Of a DNA stretch of 7,621 nucleotides, positions 6,016 to 7,621 are shown one piece after another. The position numbers were made by a program, and so were the translations under genes. The stretch is from Dehalococcoidia bacterium (lineage in GTDB: Bacteria > Chloroflexota > Dehalococcoidia > UBA2247), in contig JAGHDJ010000001.1 of the NCBI GenBank assembly GCA_021159955.1, positions 1 through 7,621 of the forward strand, written 5' to 3'. Every line of letters begins with the position of its first letter. The stretch's first letter is position 1. Below the pieces are notes generated by a model. It worked only from the letters and a program-made list of their open reading frames with translations, did no database searches and had not been told where the DNA came from.

Positions 6016-7233
6016 TCACCTGGAATCCAGCAGTTTTTGAAAGTCCTCCGGATTGGATATGCCGTCCACCAGCTTTAGAAATTCTCCCAGAGAAGAACTC
6101 CTCTCGCGCAGTTCCTTAATCTGCGTTCCTATAGGGCTGGTTGATGATGGGCTACTGCCGTAGCTGCCGTGAAAAGCAAAATATGCCTGATTTATCTTGC
6201 GGATGTAATAGCCGTTCTGGTAGATAAACTGGCGCTTTTCCTCCATAGCGAGCTCTGCTTTTTCTAATTCGCCTCTCTGCAGATACTCATCCACTGCCAG
6301 TCTGAGGGAATGCAACTCCTCATAGAGGTCGAAGTCCCCTGCCGATATCCCCGTGTCTTTTTCTCTTCCCTCTCCGTAGAAGATGTCCATAAGGCGTGCC
6401 CCCATTTCCTCACCCACGGTGTCGCATACCGTTTCATTTATGATTCTCATATCATAGCTTGAGTTGTAATGGCGTCCCAGAGAGTGGAAAAAGAGATAAT
6501 GGTGTGTCCACTCGTGAGCTATAGTAGAGAGGGCAAATTGTGGGGAGGATGTCTGTGGTATCATGCTGGGATATGTGGAGAAGCCTCCTACCCGCTCAAT
6601 TAAGGCTGAAAATCCGAGGTCTTCCAGTCTGCTTTCTATTTCTGATATTTCTTCCAGAGTCAGAGTGGGACTGAGCACCATAGTGTCCAGTAATTCTATC
6701 CTATCTCGGGGAGAAATGATGGCAAGGTAAGGGAGTTCCTCAAATTCAAGGGCGACAGGAGGGAAGGTGTGTCCCGGCAGGAGGCAAATACCTTCTTCTT
6801 CCAGAAGAGCCTGCAGATGGTGTCTGATGATAGTTTCAACGTACTTCTCATTCTTTTCCATCTCGCTGTCAATGGTTTGTTCTTGAGATGTCAGTGATTT
6901 TGACTTGTTGCTGTTTCTGTCACCCCAATATGTATCCGCTGCCTCCATCAGTTTGAAGTTAAGGTAGCCTTTCTCTGTTCCCATATACAGGTATTTGCGT
7001 ATCAGCTCTGCCTGTTCTTCTTCTGAAAGGTCGGAGCAGTCATCGCAGTTTGTAATCTCACAGATGCCTTTGTCGATAAGTTTGCCTGCGCTCCAATTGA
7101 CTATTCCGAAGGAGTAAGGGCGGCAAATTCCGCGAAAGCAAGGGGTCCTGTAAGCCGCGCTCCCTTCCAGAGTAGGAAGAAGTACTATTAGCAGCAGGAT
7201 GAGAATGGTTTGTCTGACTCGTTTGTTCCTCAT
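6016..7233 (-). CDS. Secreted HExxH metallopeptidase-like protein with Cys-rich N-terminus
   Basis: The 405-residue protein starts with a signal peptide: basic MRNKRVR, a hydrophobic stretch (about 9-20), and a plausible signal peptidase I site near GSAA (24-27). There is no lipobox. Five cysteines follow in a short segment (C32, C37, C58, C63, C66), suggesting disulfides or a metal site. The catalytic motif is AHEWTHHY, giving H240, E241 and H244, and NETVCDTVGEEMG (266-278) downstream supplies E267 as a likely third zinc ligand, the gluzincin pattern. The arrangement recalls the predicted aminopeptidases of COG4324/PF10023, a tentative resemblance from memory. The region after 300 is helical and charged, with a conserved-looking AYFAFHGSYG (350-359). 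It is convergent with pycA, so unlikely to share its regulation. The start is chosen for the signal peptide, as the ribosome site is weak (AGAG, 7246-7249). Substrate unknown. Confidence 0.82.
   Translation of the reverse strand: MRNKRVRQTILILLLIVLLPTLEGSAAYRTPCFRGICRPYSFGIVNWSAGKLIDKGICEITNCDDCSDLSEEEQAELIRKYLYMGTEKGYLNFKLMEAADTYWGDRNSNKSKSLTSQEQTIDSEMEKNEKYVETIIRHHLQALLEEEGICLLPGHTFPPVALEFEELPYLAIISPRDRIELLDTMVLSPTLTLEEISEIESRLEDLGFSALIERVGGFSTYPSMIPQTSSPQFALSTIAHEWTHHYLFFHSLGRHYNSSYDMRIINETVCDTVGEEMGARLMDIFYGEGREKDTGISAGDFDLYEELHSLRLAVDEYLQRGELEKAELAMEEKRQFIYQNGYYIRKINQAYFAFHGSYGSSPSSTSPIGTQIKELRERSSSLGEFLKLVDGISNPEDFQKLLDSR
6020..6038 (+). terminator. Weak candidate terminator of the pyc operon
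   Basis: CTGG (6020-6023) and CCAG (6027-6030) make a 4-bp stem, followed by CAG and TTTTT (6034-6038). It lies 27 bp past the pycA stop, inside the 3' end of the convergent gene. The stem is short, so the call is tentative. No better terminator is visible in the 22-bp convergent gap. Confidence 0.25.
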
Positions 7234-7250
7234 TCAGGTTTGTGGCTCTC

Positions 7251-7256
7251 ATTATA
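7251..7256 (-). promoter_or_regulatory. Possible -10 box for the metallopeptidase gene
   Basis: The minus strand reads TATAAT at 7256-7251, 17 nt before the ATG. No convincing -35 is found at the right distance (best TGTGCA at 18 bp). If used, the leader would be only about 10 nt, which fits the weak ribosome site. From 7257 to 7361 I see nothing else. Confidence 0.3.
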
Positions 7257-7361
7257 GTTGAAGTTCAATGCGAGTGCACATTTGGGAACGGAGTGAACTT
7301 GCCGGCATTGTATACCTTCGCTATTAACTCAGGTGTTTTTCTTGCAATGATACCTCTTTAC

Positions 7362-7400
7362 GTCATTGCGACCCCGATTCATCGGGGGAAGCAATCTTGG
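7362..7400 (+). repeat. REP-like hairpin repeat with CCCCGAT inner stem
   Basis: Outer arms ATTGC (7365-7369) and GCAAT (7391-7395) enclose a perfect 7-bp hairpin, CCCCGAT (7372-7378) with ATCGGGG (7381-7387) and a TC loop. The arms GTCATTGCGA and AAGCAATCTTGG match the inverted copy at 65-91, but the inner hairpin is different. A G9 run (7402-7410) follows. Confidence 0.75.
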
Positions 7401-7436
7401 TGGGGGGGGGTGACCTTCCTTGTCATTTGCCAGCAT

Positions 7437-7487
7437 GTAGCGCGACCCTTTAGGGTCGCCCTAAGCGAGGCTGAAGCCTCGCGCTAC
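7437..7487 (+). repeat. Three-way-junction palindromic repeat
   Basis: A closing stem GTAGC (7437-7441) with GCTAC (7483-7487) encloses two complete hairpins: GCGACCCT/AGGGTCGC (7442-7449, 7452-7459, loop TT) and GCGAGGCT/AGCCTCGC (7465-7472, 7475-7482, loop GA). They are joined by CCTAA (7460-7464). All other bases are paired, with no mismatch. It could form a cloverleaf in RNA or a branched cruciform in DNA. It sits between two REP-like units in non-coding DNA. Confidence 0.8.
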
Positions 7488-7488
7488 T

Positions 7489-7621
7489 GTCATTTTGCGA
7501 GTCCTTCGGGGGAAGGACGTGGCAATCTCGGCGGGGTGGGTGGACTCTAGACTCTCGACTTTAGGCTCTAGACTTTAGACTCTTGTCTAATTCAAGCAAT
7601 GACAAACGTAGAACCTAGAAC
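7489..7621 (+). repeat. Composite intergenic repeat, right copy (runs off the window)
   Basis: This copy of the 102-212 block begins GTCATTTTGCGA, has an inner 7-bp hairpin GTCCTTC (7501-7507) with GAAGGAC (7512-7518) and a GGGG loop, then arm GGCAATCTCGG (7521-7531), the G-rich stretch, six GACTCTA-type heptamers, the spacer CAAGCAATGACAAAC, and the start of array B (GTAGAAC 7608-7614, CTAGAAC 7615-7621), cut by the window edge. GCAATGAC (7596-7603) is the reverse complement of the repeat's own left end, GTCATTGC in the canonical arm, so the element may be bounded by inverted ends. Confidence 0.75.
7543..7590 (+). repeat. Heptamer array A (GACTCTA type), long allele
   Basis: Six in-register 7-bp units are seen: GACTCTA, GACTCTC, GACTTTA, GGCTCTA, GACTTTA, GACTCTT, then a degenerate GTCTAA. 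The left copy has only two. Unit variants differ by single C/T or A/G changes, as expected for a repeat that expands and drifts. Confidence 0.8.

Noticed and set aside
7242..7550. Plus-strand open frame of 102 codons
   Set aside because: It crosses the REP-like units and the three-way-junction repeat, has no ribosome site and no recognisable protein features.

Overview
The window looks like ordinary bacterial chromosome of moderate GC, most likely from an anaerobe of the Chloroflexota (Dehalococcoidia-like). That placement is an inference. It rests on a NifV-like synthase next to a two-subunit pyruvate carboxylase, on the lineage-typical look of the metallo-beta-lactamase-fold protein, and on the style of the intergenic repeats. 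It is not proven from this sequence.

Layout. Positions 1-307 hold no gene: they carry REP-like hairpin repeats and two arrays of 7-bp repeats. Two minus-strand genes follow: a HIT-family nucleotide-binding protein (308-661) and, upstream of it in transcription order, a metallo-beta-lactamase-fold protein whose metal-binding residues are almost all replaced (746-1390). Positions 1391-1578 form a divergent promoter region in which two near-consensus promoters share one palindromic -10 box. On the plus strand lies a three-gene unit: a homocitrate synthase/NifV-family protein (1579-2721), the carboxyltransferase-biotin subunit PycB (2791-4509) and the biotin carboxylase subunit PycA (4512-5993, only 2 nt after pycB). 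A convergent minus-strand gene (6016-7233) encodes a secreted HExxH metallopeptidase-like protein with a Cys-rich N-terminus. Positions 7234-7621 are again gene-free and hold more repeats, including an almost ideal three-way-junction palindrome and a second copy of the 5'-end composite repeat.

How the genes fit together. PycA and PycB would carboxylate pyruvate to oxaloacetate. The NifV-like enzyme belongs to the Claisen-condensation family that also includes Re-citrate synthase, so the operon may carry carbon from pyruvate to oxaloacetate to citrate. It could feed anaplerosis and glutamate synthesis in an organism lacking ordinary Si-citrate synthase. Homocitrate synthesis is the main alternative.

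The most unusual signals are the modular repeat family at both ends (constant arms, interchangeable inner hairpins, attached heptamer arrays of different length), the degenerate metallo-beta-lactamase protein, and the symmetric bidirectional promoter. No tRNA, rRNA, CRISPR array or transposase gene was seen.
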